Shown in pieces: positions 1 to 11,916 of a stretch of 64,000 nt of DNA (its first letter is position 1; each line of letters begins with the position of its first letter). The translations under genes were made by a program, and so were the position numbers. This stretch comes from Mixophyes australis (Eukaryota > Chordata > Amphibia > Anura > Limnodynastidae), in contig JAVHZZ010000002.1 in assembly GCA_036250195.1 (NCBI GenBank), forward strand, positions 67,896,205-67,960,204, given 5' to 3'. Under the pieces are notes generated by a model. The model ran no database searches, had not been told where the DNA came from, and saw only the letters and a list, made by a program, of their open reading frames with translations.

Positions 1-745
1 CATTATATGTAGCACAAGATACTGCAGAATGTGTGAACTTGGTAATATTGCAGTACCAATGGACTTATACTGCTGGATTGGTTTTGCAAATTTGGTTATA
101 ATTATTATATATTTTTTTTTTTTTTAATTTTTTATTTTTTTTTACTTTTTTTTTATTTTTTAAAAACTTGGGAATAATGGGGAAATAACTATGCCCTTAG
201 AAGCACAGAGCACAGGACACAGCACCACTGGACTGAACAGGACACGGCACAGGACCCAGCAGCACTACGGAACTCAGCAGGACAGAGCACAGGACACAGC
301 ACCACTGGACTGATACTGCAGAATGTGTAAACTTTGTAATATTGCAGTACCACTGGACTTTTACTGCTGAATGTGTGAACTTGGTAATATTGCAGTACCA
401 ATGGGCTTATACTGCAGGATTGGTTGTGCAAATTTTGTGGTAATTAAAAAAAATTAAATTAGTTTTTGGTATTTTTTTAAATAACTTTTTTTTATTTTTT
501 TAAACACAGGGGAATATTGGGGAAATAACTATGCCCTTAGAAGCACAGAGCACAGGACACAGCACCACTGGACTGAACAGGACACAGCACTGGACCCAGC
601 AGCACCACTGACCTCAGAAGGACAGAGCACAGCACACAGCACCACTGGACTGATACTGCAGAACACAGCACAGCACAGCACAGCACAGCACAGCACAGCA
701 CGAGATCTACCAGGACAGAGGACCACCTAACACATCCTCCCTCTA
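1..745. repeat. Satellite with 340-bp period and a (CACAG)n block
   Basis: The string ggaaataactatgcccttag occurs at 181 and again at 521. The gatactgcagaatgtgt block recurs near 18, 312 and 652. A pentamer run (CACAG)n fills about 664-703. The array runs off the left edge. Its Cys-rich minus-strand reading frames are by-products of the repeat. Confidence 0.75.
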
Positions 746-954
746 CCCTGATCAATGCCCGAGTGAAGATGGCGGTGACTAGCGGGGAATTTATAGGATC
801 CGAGTATCGCGAGATCCGACAACGGGATTATGAGTCAGAGCCTCAGTTTCAGATTTGAATTTGGCGCCAATACCCGGATCTGTCTCGGATCCGACTCGGA
901 TCGGCAACGTTCGGGTGGGCTCGGATTTCATAAATCCGAGTGCGCTCATCCCTA
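746..954. mobile_element. Right end of a hAT-like non-autonomous element
   Basis: Ends in GCTCATCCCTA, so on the other strand TAGGGATGAGC, a hAT-like terminus. The inner part shares atcgcgagatccga and ttcgggtggg with the right end of the 23475-25945 element. The left end lies outside the window, so the target duplication cannot be tested. Confidence 0.45.
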
Positions 955-961
955 ATCTCTA

Positions 962-2980
962 GTACAAGGAAATTCTGGACTTGGTAAATTACAACTAAGT
1001 GATTATAACTATTCATGGCTGTTTTAGAACAAGCATGATGAGACAGTAGTACTGCAATGTAATAGTGCTCCTCAGAGGGATGGTGAGCATGGACATTCAC
1101 TTTGTCACAACAAATATCACTATGTACCTCTTGTGCAAGTATAGTGCCCTATAAATGTGGAAATATTCCTTTAAATCCTTGACAGACCCCACAGTATAAG
1201 AGAATTGGGAAATACAGAAAAACAGTGAGATCTATAGTATTTATTAATATGGCACTTGGGTTTATATTATCATTGCTCAAAAGGTGTAACTTTAATTGAT
1301 TATGAAAAGCAATATATTTTAAAGGTATCTTAAAACACTAGAAATGTGTAAATAAGAGGAAAGTGAGAAATATCCGATAGAGTAAGGAAGGGATTGTTAA
1401 GCAGAGCTGTAAAATAGCATAATAAGTCAGTAGCTTAGTTCTTTGTAACATTGCTCATTGTAAGGGAACACAGTAGTAGGAATAGGTTAGGATATTGACA
1501 GGTAGGCCACTGAAGACCAAGACGACGCTGTCAGGCCAGCCTCTTGAGCCATGCATCAGAAGTCACACTCAGAACCAGCATTTCACAGATCATGCATTGA
1601 GGAAGCACTGGTCAACCTCAAAAGCATCCCCAGAGAGTCACGATCATCACCCACTCACTACTGGATCAGACATGTGTTGACATTGTAGGCCTGCACTCTG
1701 AACATAATACATACTATTAGTAAGCCCTGGTCAAGTCTAGAATTAATAAATCCCTCAGACAATTAAGATTACTCAAATAAAAGTAAGGAAAGCAGAAACA
1801 TATTACTATAACAAATAAAATAGGAATCAAAGAAGCATGCCTTGCTTATTGGTTGATTGAAACCCATAAGTTGTCAGGATATATATCTTTTATTATTGCA
1901 CTAAGAACAAATAATTCAGTACTTTTGCAAGAGTATTTTTAGGCATTCCAAGACAATTGGTACTCCTGAAATATATATCATGCATCTTACTTAGTTACCG
2001 ATTATAAAAAATTTTCCTGTAACATGAACTCGAAAACATTATACTGTGTTACTAAAGTGTACAGCAGTATGCAGAACAAGATTTTGATGTGTAAGTCCAG
2101 GTTTATAATTTTTTTTAGTCATAGACAGTTTTATTGTTAAAATAAGCAATAACTTTAGTTAGTTCTTACTGTACATTGTCAAATAATCAAGTTTTCTGGA
2201 AAGACTCACACCAGCTTCTCTCCATCTTTCTCTTACCCCACGAATAAATGCTTCTCTATAAAAGTGTCATGTTGCTGGGTGTTGCCTCAGGATTGGCGGT
2301 GTCCTCTCTTCTCCTCCTTATTTTAATCTAATTCACATTATATTAATTACTTTTTCATGACTAACAATTTAATATATTTAGCTTGAGACGATATGACACT
2401 GTATCAGCCTTTTGTTCTTAAATATTGATTAATAAACTTTGTTTTAATAATGTATCAAAAACATATACATTCTTATTTTTCAATTACAGCAATAAATAGT
2501 GTGCTTTCAGCACTAGAACCCTTTTTTCTCTTTTTTTGCTATATATGGGGTTCTCTCTGGAGACAGACAAGACGCCACCGGCACCCCAACCACAGAGTAG
2601 CATACAAGATGCAAAACAATGCTGTAGAAATACAGCAATGAAATATAGTGCGGATGCATCTGCATTCCCATACAACTTGTTTAGAATGCCAGAAAATGTA
2701 ATGGTTAGCAAACATTTGGGACCTGTGCAAAATGTAAAGTAATGTGTGTGTGCAGATTCTGACGACCTCACAAAATAAAATAACTTTTTCAAAAACTACT
2801 TGCAAAGTTGTTTTAGCCAGCCTAGCTGTTAATCACTTTATCTTTTACATTATTTCACTTACCAAGCGTTACCTTAATCAGTATAAAATAAAGACACTGG
2901 AGACTTGTTTGGAGCATGAAAGGTCACAAAGATTTTATTGAAAATTAAATTTTAATGAGAATGGTGGCCAATAAATAGCA
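962..2980. other. AT-rich stretch without recognised feature
   Basis: Short open frames only, none with a recognisable domain or splice pattern. 2230-2330 holds an aataaatgc and tataaaag cluster that could be old LTR debris, unproven. Confidence 0.4.
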
Positions 2981-3489
2981 AGACTAATCAGCCTTCAGCC
3001 ATAAATCGTAAACTTCTTGAATTAAATATTTTGACACTTCTAGGCAGCCCGGATATCTAAAATAAGGAGATCTAAAAATGAGAAGCCCCCTAAAACCCAG
3101 AGAGCAAACAGATCTAGCTTGGGGGAAAATGCCCCAGTCTCAAGCTGAACCACTTTTACTGGCCCAAAAAAGAAATAAATGGCCCACCAGCCAAACCAAC
3201 TTGACGTCCTGCCTTGTAACTAAAAACATAAAGGAGAAAAAGACATGAAACACCCATTAAAGCGAACATATAGTACTAACAAATAAGAAACACAGCAAAA
3301 GCACTTGCCGCACATGCATCGGTTGACCCGTATGAAGGTAAAACTGAAAGTCTTAGGAGGCCACCAGTAAATCAGGCCCCCTATTAGAGGAAAAATAATA
3401 GAAAATCTCTTCATGCCTCCCTTGAACAAGACAAGCGACGCACATCATGTGTCAATCTAGCTAGAAACATACCAACATATGGCGCTGTG

Positions 3490-3872
3490 ACTAGCTTAAT
3501 GTTTTTTTTAAAACAGCTTGACCTCCACCTACCTAAAGCCATAATACTTTACAGTGAACTACCCTCAGAAGCCGCCACAGTAGCTGCGCCAATTCTAAAC
3601 AAATGAGACCTGTAATCTGTAACGCTCAAACCAAGGCTAACTAAACACTTTTTGAATACTACATTAAATTGAAATTTTGCTAACGGAAAGCCATCAGGAT
3701 GCCTTAGCCAACTACTGCCATATGCTGACTCCATACTCCGATATAATGAGGCCAACGTTACCAGGCATAAACTGGATTCCGAAATTCTTAGCAAAGTATT
3801 CCAATGTCCTTTACCGAATGGGTCCGTCATAGACTGGTGGATCGTACAAACTATGGTATCTTCCCTAAACAC
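3490..3872 (-). pseudogene. Tyrosine recombinase fragment of DIRS-like element
   Basis: The frame from 3872 to 3549 ends with LSVTDYRSHLFRIGAATVAA, the HxxR box of DIRS/Ngaro recombinases. Past the stop the same strand reads ALGRWRSSCFKKNIK near 3545-3500. This aligns with the GRW.S..Y..YI box, but both Tyr positions are changed (F and N). The nucleophile therefore appears lost and the copy is inactive. Confidence 0.65.
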
Positions 3873-4539
3873 AAATTTTTATACAACAAACCAGAACAAG
3901 CTGACAACTTACCAGAAGCCACGAATTCACAGATCTTAAAAGTCCCAAAGAACGCTATAGAAAAAGCTAAGATGAAAAGGGCAACCTCAAAGATATCGCT
4001 AGCTATGTCCAAAAGAAAACTTACAATAAACGGCCTAAAATTTCTTTGTCAATAGGTCTCCTTCTATTATCCTGAACCGGGGAAAGCCTAGCCCAGCTTT
4101 TAAAGCCTTGTGCACTAAAAAAGATTTAGTGACGCCGTGAACACCTTCAACTGCAAGAAAAAATAAATACCCGCAAGGGCCGCTACCATAAAAGCCTTAG
4201 ACTTACCCAGAGAAAAAACATTCCACACAAAAGCAAGAATACACTGCCCCTCTGTCTTACCTCTGACTTCCTTTGACGAATAGAAAACCTTCCAAGAGGT
4301 CCAGGACTCCCCATATACTTTTATACTGGCCTGATAATCTGCTAAAGAACATTGGGAAATGGGACCCTGACAACTTTAGCATTTGGCACAAGGGAACGAA
4401 AACTAGCCCACTAAAATCTCGATAAAGCATCGACAATTACATTAGAAGACCCTGAAACATGTCTCACTTTGAAAAAATATTAAAAAATATTAAAGCAGGG
4501 GATAAGTCACCTTCTGATTATTAATGGCATGCACTACCC

Positions 4540-4880
4540 CTAAATTTTAGCACCAAAAAATGGTATTCCTATCATGCAAGCATTTCCCACACAAATCTAC
4601 TGCCGCAGTTATTGAAAACAATTCCAAAAGCAAAAGATTCCTTGTGAACCCCTCTTTGTGCCAAGAAGGAGGCCACAGAGCGGTGCAGCATTCACTGGCC
4701 AGATAGGCCCCGAAACCAGCGGACCCAGCAGCATCAGTAAACAGCTGAATATCTTCATTATTGACAGGAAGAGGGGTCCACAAACAAATCCCGTTGAATT
4801 ACAGCACAAAAAGACTCCACATAACTAAATTTTCCCTAATTTCCTCAGAGAGCCTAATGAAATGATATAAAATTTTGCTG
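4540..4880 (-). pseudogene. DIRS-type RNase H fragment
   Basis: Minus-strand frames contain LFTDAAGSAGFGAYLASE, then WPPSWHKEGF and LLLLELFSITAAVDL. These are the first catalytic Asp region and the LLELF signature of DIRS/Ngaro RNase H. A preceding NGICLWTPLPVNNEDIQ-like stretch is the usual lead-in but crosses a frameshift. Confidence 0.65.
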
Positions 4881-5169
4881 CATGTTTATTGGGGTACCAA
4901 CTCAACCACTTGAGCAATCCAGGCGAAACAACTGGGAAAAGGCCTTAATGAGCCGGTACTCCTGCACTGGGTCGTTTGGCAATAGGGGCTGAATTCTTAG
5001 TGCACTCTCTCCTGGGATGACCTCCACCACATGGTAAACAGACATGCTGAATTGCCCCATCACAGTGCCCTCCAGTATAGGCAAAACATCTGCCGCTGCC
5101 TTGAAAGAATGAACCATGTCTCACAGGGGCTTTCCGCTCTCTCACAACAGATGTATCAGACATCCCCGC

Positions 5170-5660
5170 TCTAGGCTGTCACCTCCAGCCAGACTTCTAC
5201 ATTCTTGCATCCCAAATCCATTACCTGTAGCCCGTCTTGCTTTTGAAGAAAAGCCTTATCATACCTTCTCCACATGCTACTTTTGGAGCGTATGTACATC
5301 CCTTGTATCAGATACACACTTCATCACATTCATATGGTCCTCTGTCCTGGTTACCAAATAACATGCTGCAAACACAGGCATACCCTCCAACCAATTTAAG
5401 AAATTGTGGTATGCTTTTTCGCCAATTCCAGAATGAGATTTTGCAGCAGACAAGACAGACTTAGCATTACTAGTAATAGTAAACATGTCAACAAATTTGA
5501 CATTGCAAATTCTATCGCGCACCTTTCTTCTAGTGTCCCGAACGGCCACTGTATTACCACACCGCACACCATCCTCACCTGCTTTACAGGGTGCCCTCTC
5601 CAGCATCACTGGCACGGTGGCAGGAACTGCCCAACTTTCTCTCAAGGAGTCGAATCAACC
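5170..5660 (-). pseudogene. DIRS-like gag fragment
   Basis: Minus-strand reading includes ICNVKFVDMFTITSNAKSVL and FLNWLEGMPVFAACYLVTR, followed after a stop by YDKAFLQKQDG. This resembles the gag domain of DIRS/Ngaro elements, with Trp in the helix and a YD..F motif. Earlier parts of the frame up to about 6150 and 7700 may be N-terminal gag but are too decayed to call. Confidence 0.5.
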
Positions 5661-6999
5661 TCTCATTGCTGCTCCACAGTAACAGTACAGTAACATTACT
5701 GTCTGAAGAAGAGCCCAGTCCTAGGCTACCCAGAAACCACATTATAGGCAGTTTCACCAGCTGCAACAGGCTCCCTGTGTACTTTGCTGACCTTCTGAGA
5801 TGAAGGCGATGTAGGTGCTGCTTCAAAGCCAGCTGCGCAATGTCACTGATGTCTCGACAAGATATGACCAGCTGAACCTGTAGCAAAAAAACAAAAACAC
5901 AGCTACCTGAAGAAAAATCAAAACTCCACGACACAACTGGCCTTGTTGAGGTCACCAGTAACAAAGAAGACTCCAAGCCAGATGATGCAGCCACTACATT
6001 CTGATTGGATTGTGTACTTATAAAGGACAGCGTGAACACAACCGTGCGGGAAACCACCAGAGGAGCTACCAGGGTGGACGCACAGCCCAGCCCAGGACCT
6101 GCTCCATCAGTGGCCAATGGCACATTGCTATTAGCCATATGCAAAAATGACATTCTACTATGAACATATTATTCATCAGACATCACCTGAGTGAAATTAT
6201 AAACTGCAGGTGATGCAGGGGCAAGTGGCACAATGTTACCAGTAGGAACGCCGCTGACTGACAAATTTGGACCTTGAATTTGATCAGAGCCTGGGCTCAG
6301 AGCTCTAAATTGTTTTTGTAAACTGCCAGAACCCATATGAGATTAGGCTAAACAGGAGAGTTCGGAAAATAAGGGCCATAGGCATTATTGGGCTCGGAAA
6401 TATAGGAAATCTGAATGTTTGGCCCAGATAATGAACAAGAAAAGGAGTACCACTAAGGCCAAATTGATACTAACTAGAAATATTAGGAAATCAGAATGAT
6501 TGGCTTTGATAATTTACAAGAAATGGAGCACCACCAATTAGAACCAAAACCCTGCAAAGGAAAATTGTGTTGAGTTAGCCCAGGAATAGCGGGGCCACCA
6601 GCCGCCTGCTCAGTGCACCAGTGAAATGCGCTGCACTGAGTATTTGCAAAAGAAACAAAGGAGGAGGGGGGATCATGCACTGACATGCTGCAAAGCAGGG
6701 CTGGGTATAGCTGTCGCAATAGTGACCTACAAATACATGAGCAGTGGGGGTAAAACAGGTGGTAGAAACCTGCAAGGTATTACACAAAACTGAACCAACT
6801 GTCGGGGCAATAGTACTGGAAACATATGGAGGCAAGGGTGCTGGCAACACAAAAGTGTAGGTGGCATGAGATGCTGTAACCATGGAACTGGATAGCAATA
6901 GAGGGGGGGTGCAGGCCAGCTAAACTGGTCCACGGCAAAGGGGCAATGTTTAGTGCCACAGTATGTTCATTTAAAACATTAACATGTTTTATTGATGCT

Positions 7000-7035
7000 T
7001 TATTATTATTATTGTTATTATTATTATTATTATTT
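7000..7035. repeat. (TTA)n microsatellite
   Basis: Run of tta/att triplets with one g interruption. Confidence 0.9.
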
Positions 7036-8124
7036 CCATCCTACACTGTAATAGAATCTGCAGATACAGTTCCCTCAGCATGGGAGGATGGGTTCTGTGT
7101 GTTATAATATGTATCCCCACTGCCACCACTGAAAGGATGGGAGAGGCCGCTGCTGGGTGGAATATCAATCAAGGCAGCAGTGGGGTCGTTAGCAGTATTA
7201 GCAAAAATATTTTTGTATATTAAATTGGAAGACTGTAAATGCGACATATACTCAGTCTGCCCAGGCTGGCACTGCCAAAACATGTATATTCACATTCAAA
7301 GCAGTGGGGGGGCTGCTTATACTTGGTGCATCACCAGCAATGGCATCAATGAAATGTTTGCCCGGGAGCGCCCACAGCTGACACGGCCCCTGGTGCCTGC
7401 AATGCTGACCGTGCCTACACGGCAGAGACTTCTGGCACACATGCGCGTGCGGGTGACAATGTGCTTGCGCAAACGAACGGCGGGACACAATGTGGGCGGC
7501 TGACTCCTCTTGCTTGTCGAGATGCCGGCCAGTTAGGGGAATGGGGGAAACAAGCTGCGGCAAGTCCGCAGGTTGGGCTTGCCGCATACTAACAGATAAG
7601 GGAACCCGGGGTATTCTAGGACGCAGAATAGAAGACATGTCGGGGGGTGGAGCTAATTTATGACAAACAGCCCAAAGAGAGGGAATTAACAAAATAAAAA
7701 ACATTAAGGAGAGAAAAGAAATAAATAATTAGGAAAAGGGGGAAAATTGAAAATAAAAAGAATTAGATGAGAAACCTAAAGAAGAGGCAAATATAATGAT
7801 ATATTAAAGGGAATTACAAAGGAACAGTATAGAAAACAAAAAGGACAATGAATAAATTAATGTAAAGAAAGTGAGAAAATTCACAATATATAATGGATAG
7901 TAAAATCATTATCCACCAATATTTACCAACCAGGTCAATCAGACTATACTCACCAGGAACTTTCCAGAAGGCAAGAGAGATCACTTACTACCCTTATAAG
8001 CCTTCCCTAGCGTAGATCCTCCCTGAGACCTAAAACTGATTGGCTAATGATTTCTAAACCCCTAATATTAAGTTAACTCTTGCAAAGCTCAATACTTTTC
8101 TCTTTAATATAAACAACCTCTGCG

Positions 8125-8330
8125 TTTATGCTATGTTTGCGTGGGTTTCCTCTGGGTGCTCCGGTTTCCTCCCACTCTCCAAAAACATACTGGTAGGTTA
8201 ATTGGCTGCTATCAAATTGACCCTAGTGTCTCCCTCTGTATGTGTTTGTATATGTTAGAGAATTTAGACTGTAAGCTCTAATGGGGCAGGGACTGATGTG
8301 AGTGAGTTCTCTGTACTAAATAATGATTTG
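8125..8330 (+). mobile_element. V-SINE, 5' truncated
   Basis: Contains the central V-SINE domain (gtgggtttcctctgggtgct, then aaaaacatactggtaggtta) and the tail tgtaagctctaatggggcag. The tRNA-like head is missing. Confidence 0.7.
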
Positions 8331-8339
8331 AAGGCAGAA

Positions 8340-9110
8340 TTTTTAATAATTTAAGATGAACAAATTGGTTTTCGATTTATTATGTTACAGAATGAAATAA
8401 AGAGGTTGTGAAGATATGAACAATTTATACAATAGGAAAACAACCCTACAGAAATGTATCGGACACCAATAGATTGTGAGTCCCTATAGTAGGCTAAAAG
8501 AAACAATGACTAAATCAGTAGGTGATTCTATAAGTGCGCAGTATGGAAGTAAAGCTGAAGTTTAGAATAGACAGAGACCAGACCACTGATAAGTCACTGC
8601 TCACATCCGAAGTCGCAGGTCATAATCACAAATATAGTAATTAACAGTTCTTTTTACCTATAGGAAGCCAGGAAGAATGAGTCCAAGCTCTTTTATAAGG
8701 AAACAGATATGTGACATTCCTTCACCCTAGCTGCTAGGCTTCTTGATGTTCTTTGCACTGTGATTGGCCAGATTGTCTGGGTGCATCAATTGTTTGTTAC
8801 ATTTTGATTGTATCTGGATTTGTGGATATATTCACCCTTCACTACCCCTATGTACCTGTAATAGTTGAGCACTTTTGCCGGGAGAAAGATGATCTGTTGT
8901 CCTCTGTTATACATCGAAAACTCCTGATATGTGCCTTCTTCACCAATCACACTCTTGTTTGAATAATCTTCTGTTATGAATAAATCCTTTTGTTTTAATA
9001 CGAGTGGCTATCTAGGCACATTTAGTTTCACATTCACGTTCCCGCTTTCAAAATAGTGCTTAGGACATAGTAGGACTTACAAAGAGTGCAGCCATAGTGT
9101 CGTAATTCTC
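8340..9110. other. Unassigned stretch with a local direct repeat
   Basis: No gene recognised. Near its right border (about 9055-9190) an approximately 67-bp block carrying ggacatag..ggcttacaaa..gtgt.gta.ttctcatgac occurs twice in tandem. Confidence 0.4.
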
Positions 9111-9179
9111 ATGACTTCAGAATAGGTGTTGGGACATAGCCGGGCTTACAAACCATTCAGCCAAAGTGTTGTACTTCTC

Positions 9180-9420
9180 ATGACATTCAAATATACTGCT
9201 ATCTATCACTCCTACAAAAAAAGCTTGGACACTGCTATACAAATAGATTTCCAATCTCTCATCTCCAATCAGGCTTCCAACCCCAAATGCCTCTTTGATA
9301 TATGTAAATCTCTTTCCCACCCTCCCACACCAAACATAATCACTACCATAAATCTTACTTCCTACTTCAAGGACAACATTGACAAGATTTGATATGAAAT
9401 GATCTCCTCTTCCCCGAGCA
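9180..9420 (+). pseudogene. L2-like LINE ORF2 fragment (between endonuclease and RT)
   Basis: Reads YHSYKKSLDTAIQIDF, then CLFDICKSLSHPPTPN and SYFKDNIDKI. This is the conserved linker of L2/CR1-type ORF2 upstream of the RT. Truncated at both sides. Confidence 0.55.
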
Positions 9421-9439
9421 ACTCCAAGAGCTCAAAGCG

Positions 9440-10240
9440 TATCTAGCACAGTGAAGTTGGAGTAGAAAAATAGGTATAGAGGCAGGAGGGAAGAAGGCCC
9501 TGCTCATAAAAGCTTACATCCTAAAGGGAGGGCAAACAGACAGCAGGCTCAATAGGGAGTCAGTGGAGAGGATCTAGTGCAAGAGGAGCGAGAACGAAGG
9601 GACAGGGGAAGAAAGAGTAGAGGATATCAAGCATGGAGTAATGGTTAGGTGGATGACTGGTAGTCTTTGAGTAACAGATGAGTTTTAAATGCCCGTTTGA
9701 AGGTGCACAGATTAGGGAACAGTCGGATAGAGCGTGGGAGGTCATTCCAATGGAGGGGGGCAGCCCGGGAGAAATCTTGGATTCTGGAATGGTATGAGGT
9801 GATCAGAGTGAGAGTGGAGGAGAGGCGATGGTCATTGGCCAATCGCAGGGAATCGAAGGAGTGTGAATGGAGAGGAGGTTGGAGATATATGGGGCAGTAG
9901 AGTGGGAGAGGGTCTTGTAGTTGAGGAGTTTGAAAAGGATTCTATAGGGCAAGGGGAGACAATGTAAGGCAGGGCAGACAGGGGAGGCAGAAGAAGAGCA
10001 ACGTGAAAAGAAGATAAGTCTTACAGCCACGTTGAGTATAGAAAGAAGGGTGACAAGGTATGAGTGCAGGAGGCTGGTGAAGAGAAGATTACAGTAATGA
10101 AGACAGGAAATGATGAGTGCATGGATAATGGTTTTGGTTGCATCTTAAGAAAGGAAGGGTCGAAGTCTGTCAATGTTGTGTAGTTGGTAGTGAATAGGAC
10201 ATCAAAAGAAAACAATGGTTGTATTGATCTTTTAGACATT
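9440..10240 (-). pseudogene. L2-like LINE 3' part (minus strand)
   Basis: Minus-strand frames read ALHCLPLPYRILFKLLNYK, then RIQDFSRAAPLHWNDLPRSI and FKRAFKTHLLLKDY, the C-terminal end of L2/CR1 ORF2, with frame breaks. The 3' UTR follows toward 9440. Confidence 0.65.
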
Positions 10241-10360
10241 GGTTACAAAACATTGTTTAGTCCTAAACATTGGTTCTAGAGCAGATGCTAACCAATCTTT
10301 CTTTATGTTTTAAGTGAGCCAGATACTTAACCATTTAATACACTAATAAACTTCTGAAAT

Positions 10361-10406
10361 CATATATATATATATATATATATACATACATACATACACA
10401 CACACA
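10361..10406. repeat. (TA)n(CATA)n(CA)n microsatellite
   Basis: Compound dinucleotide and tetranucleotide run. Confidence 0.9.
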
Positions 10407-10644
10407 AATGGTGCAAAAATTATAAAGATGTACGCGAACTTGTTATTGAAGAAAAAAAGCCACAAAGCGTAAACAATAGCTAGTAAAACTTTAATGAAAC
10501 AGCTCACTGGCACTACTGCTCACACACAGTGCTATTTATTTATTTATTTATTTTTTAAACTTGATTTGTAACAGTATACAGAACAAAACACATTGAAACT
10601 GGGAGTTTTTTTTTTTTTTCAAATATCGGAGTATACTGTTGAGA

Positions 10645-10720
10645 TAGATTAAATATGGTCCTACAATCCCTACACTGGCTCCCTGTGTCCTCCAGAATCA
10701 AATTACTACCCCTTACCTAC
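10645..10720 (+). pseudogene. L2-like LINE, left part split by LTR element
   Basis: Contains LQSLHWLPVSSRIKLLPLTY. The reading resumes after the LTR element at 15920 with KALNNNTPAYISNL, so one LINE copy was split. Confidence 0.7.
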
Positions 10721-11220
10721 TGTAACAAAAGAAGGCATTTAGCTGGCAATAGGCAGATAAAGCAGGGAAGTAGAGTAAAACATTGGCACAGTTATGTACC
10801 TAGGTGGAGATTAAACCAGATAAAAACATATGTGTAGTTTAAAATTGGTTTACTTACATGATTTAAAAGCTGCTTCCTCTCAGCAAACAGACAGGGTGGG
10901 TCTGATAGTCTAAACAGAGGCAGGGATGGGCGTTTTCTTTTAAAGAGAAGGTGGGTGTGTCACCTGTCCATCAAGCTAAGCCTGTGGGAGGAGTGTCAGG
11001 TATAAAACCCTGCTTGTTTCATTGTTCAGAAAGACTAACGCTGGGGTAGCTGGCTAGTCTTGAGAGAGAGCTGGTCTATGTATAGCAAGCGTTTAGGGTC
11101 TCCAATATTGCTGTGAAAGTATACGGTGTCAAAACATTTATTACCATCCTGACAATAAAGAACCATAAAAAGGAAGAAGTTGTACGCGTGTGCTTCTGCA
11201 TTAGCGGGCTCCTGCGCGCA
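10721..11220 (+). repeat. 5' LTR of the Gmr1-like element
   Basis: Starts TGTAACAAAAG and ends GCGCA. Holds a TATA box (tataaaa, 11001-11007) and a polyadenylation hexamer (aataaa, 11154-11159), giving a U3-R-U5 layout. Confidence 0.85.
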
Positions 11221-11229
11221 GACGTCAAC

Positions 11230-11916
11230 ATGGAGGAAGTACTGAGAACCCTCGTGAAAGTGGCCGCTGCGCAGCAACAGCAGCAAGCTCAGATGCTACA
11301 AGTCGCTGAGGCACAGGTGGAAAACACAAGGCTCTTAAGAGAAGAGTTAAGCCAGGTGAGGCATGACAGAAATGAACCACCTGGTCCTGTACTCCTGAAA
11401 ATGTCACCAGGTGATGACATAGAAGCGTGTCTGGTGTCCTTTGAGAGACTTGCAAAAAGGGCAAAATGGCCTCCTAAAGATTGGGCTGAGAGACTGGCGC
11501 CATACCTGACTGGTGAAGCTCAGCGAGCTAATATGGATCTAGATGAGGAACAGGCCTCTGATTATTCGTGCCTAAAGTCTGAGATATTGGCTCGCATTGG
11601 AATTTCCGGGCCAGACCGAGCCCAGCGCTATCACCAATGGCGCTCTGATAAAGAAAAACCGGTCAGAGCGCAAGTTGCTGAGCTTTCTAAAATTTTAAAG
11701 AAATGGCTGCATCCTGAGGAGAATTCGCCTTCTCGGATTATTGAAGTTCTGGTGATAGATCACTGCATCCCGGGGCTGAACCGCGATTTGCAAAGGTGGG
11801 TGCTGCAATCAGACCCACAAACTTACAAAGAGCTTGCCACCGTGGTAGAAAGGTTTTGTGCACTACAGCAAATGACTAAAGAACCTGCAATTGTGCCAAA
11901 GCCGCTGCCGCGCTAA
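11230..11916 (+). CDS. Gag of Gmr1-like element, with SCAN-like C-terminal half
   Basis: About 228 aa from the ATG at 11230, which lies only ten bases after the 5' LTR. The frame is also open upstream into the LTR (ATG at 11113). An N-terminal Gln-rich coiled stretch is followed by a capsid-like part (SFERLAKRAKWPPKDWAERL). Residues from about 140 read AQRYHQWRSDKEKPVRAQV, KKWLHPEENSP, VLVIDHCIPGLNRDLQRWV. The order of Arg, Leu, Trp-Leu-xPro-Glu and Leu-Gln-xWV landmarks resembles the vertebrate SCAN domain, which is known to derive from a Gmr1-like gag. The frame ends in TAA at 11914-11916; pol follows in the same frame. Confidence 0.8.
   Translation: MEEVLRTLVKVAAAQQQQQAQMLQVAEAQVENTRLLREELSQVRHDRNEPPGPVLLKMSPGDDIEACLVSFERLAKRAKWPPKDWAERLAPYLTGEAQRANMDLDEEQASDYSCLKSEILARIGISGPDRAQRYHQWRSDKEKPVRAQVAELSKILKKWLHPEENSPSRIIEVLVIDHCIPGLNRDLQRWVLQSDPQTYKELATVVERFCALQQMTKEPAIVPKPLPR

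Larger units (their letters stand above)
3050..7720 (-). mobile_element. Decayed DIRS-like tyrosine-recombinase retrotransposon
   Basis: In minus-strand order the region holds a gag-like piece (about 5660-5170), a DIRS-type RNase H (about 4880-4540) and a tyrosine recombinase (about 3870-3490). That is the order of DIRS/Ngaro elements. Most of the reverse transcriptase between gag and RNase H is missing. Outer limits are approximate because terminal repeats were not identified. Many stops and frameshifts show it is dead. Confidence 0.6.

Noticed and set aside
189..755. Cys-rich small proteins on the minus strand, toxin-like at first sight
   Set aside because: Produced by the CACAG and cagcac repeats; no signal peptide followed by a stable cysteine pattern.
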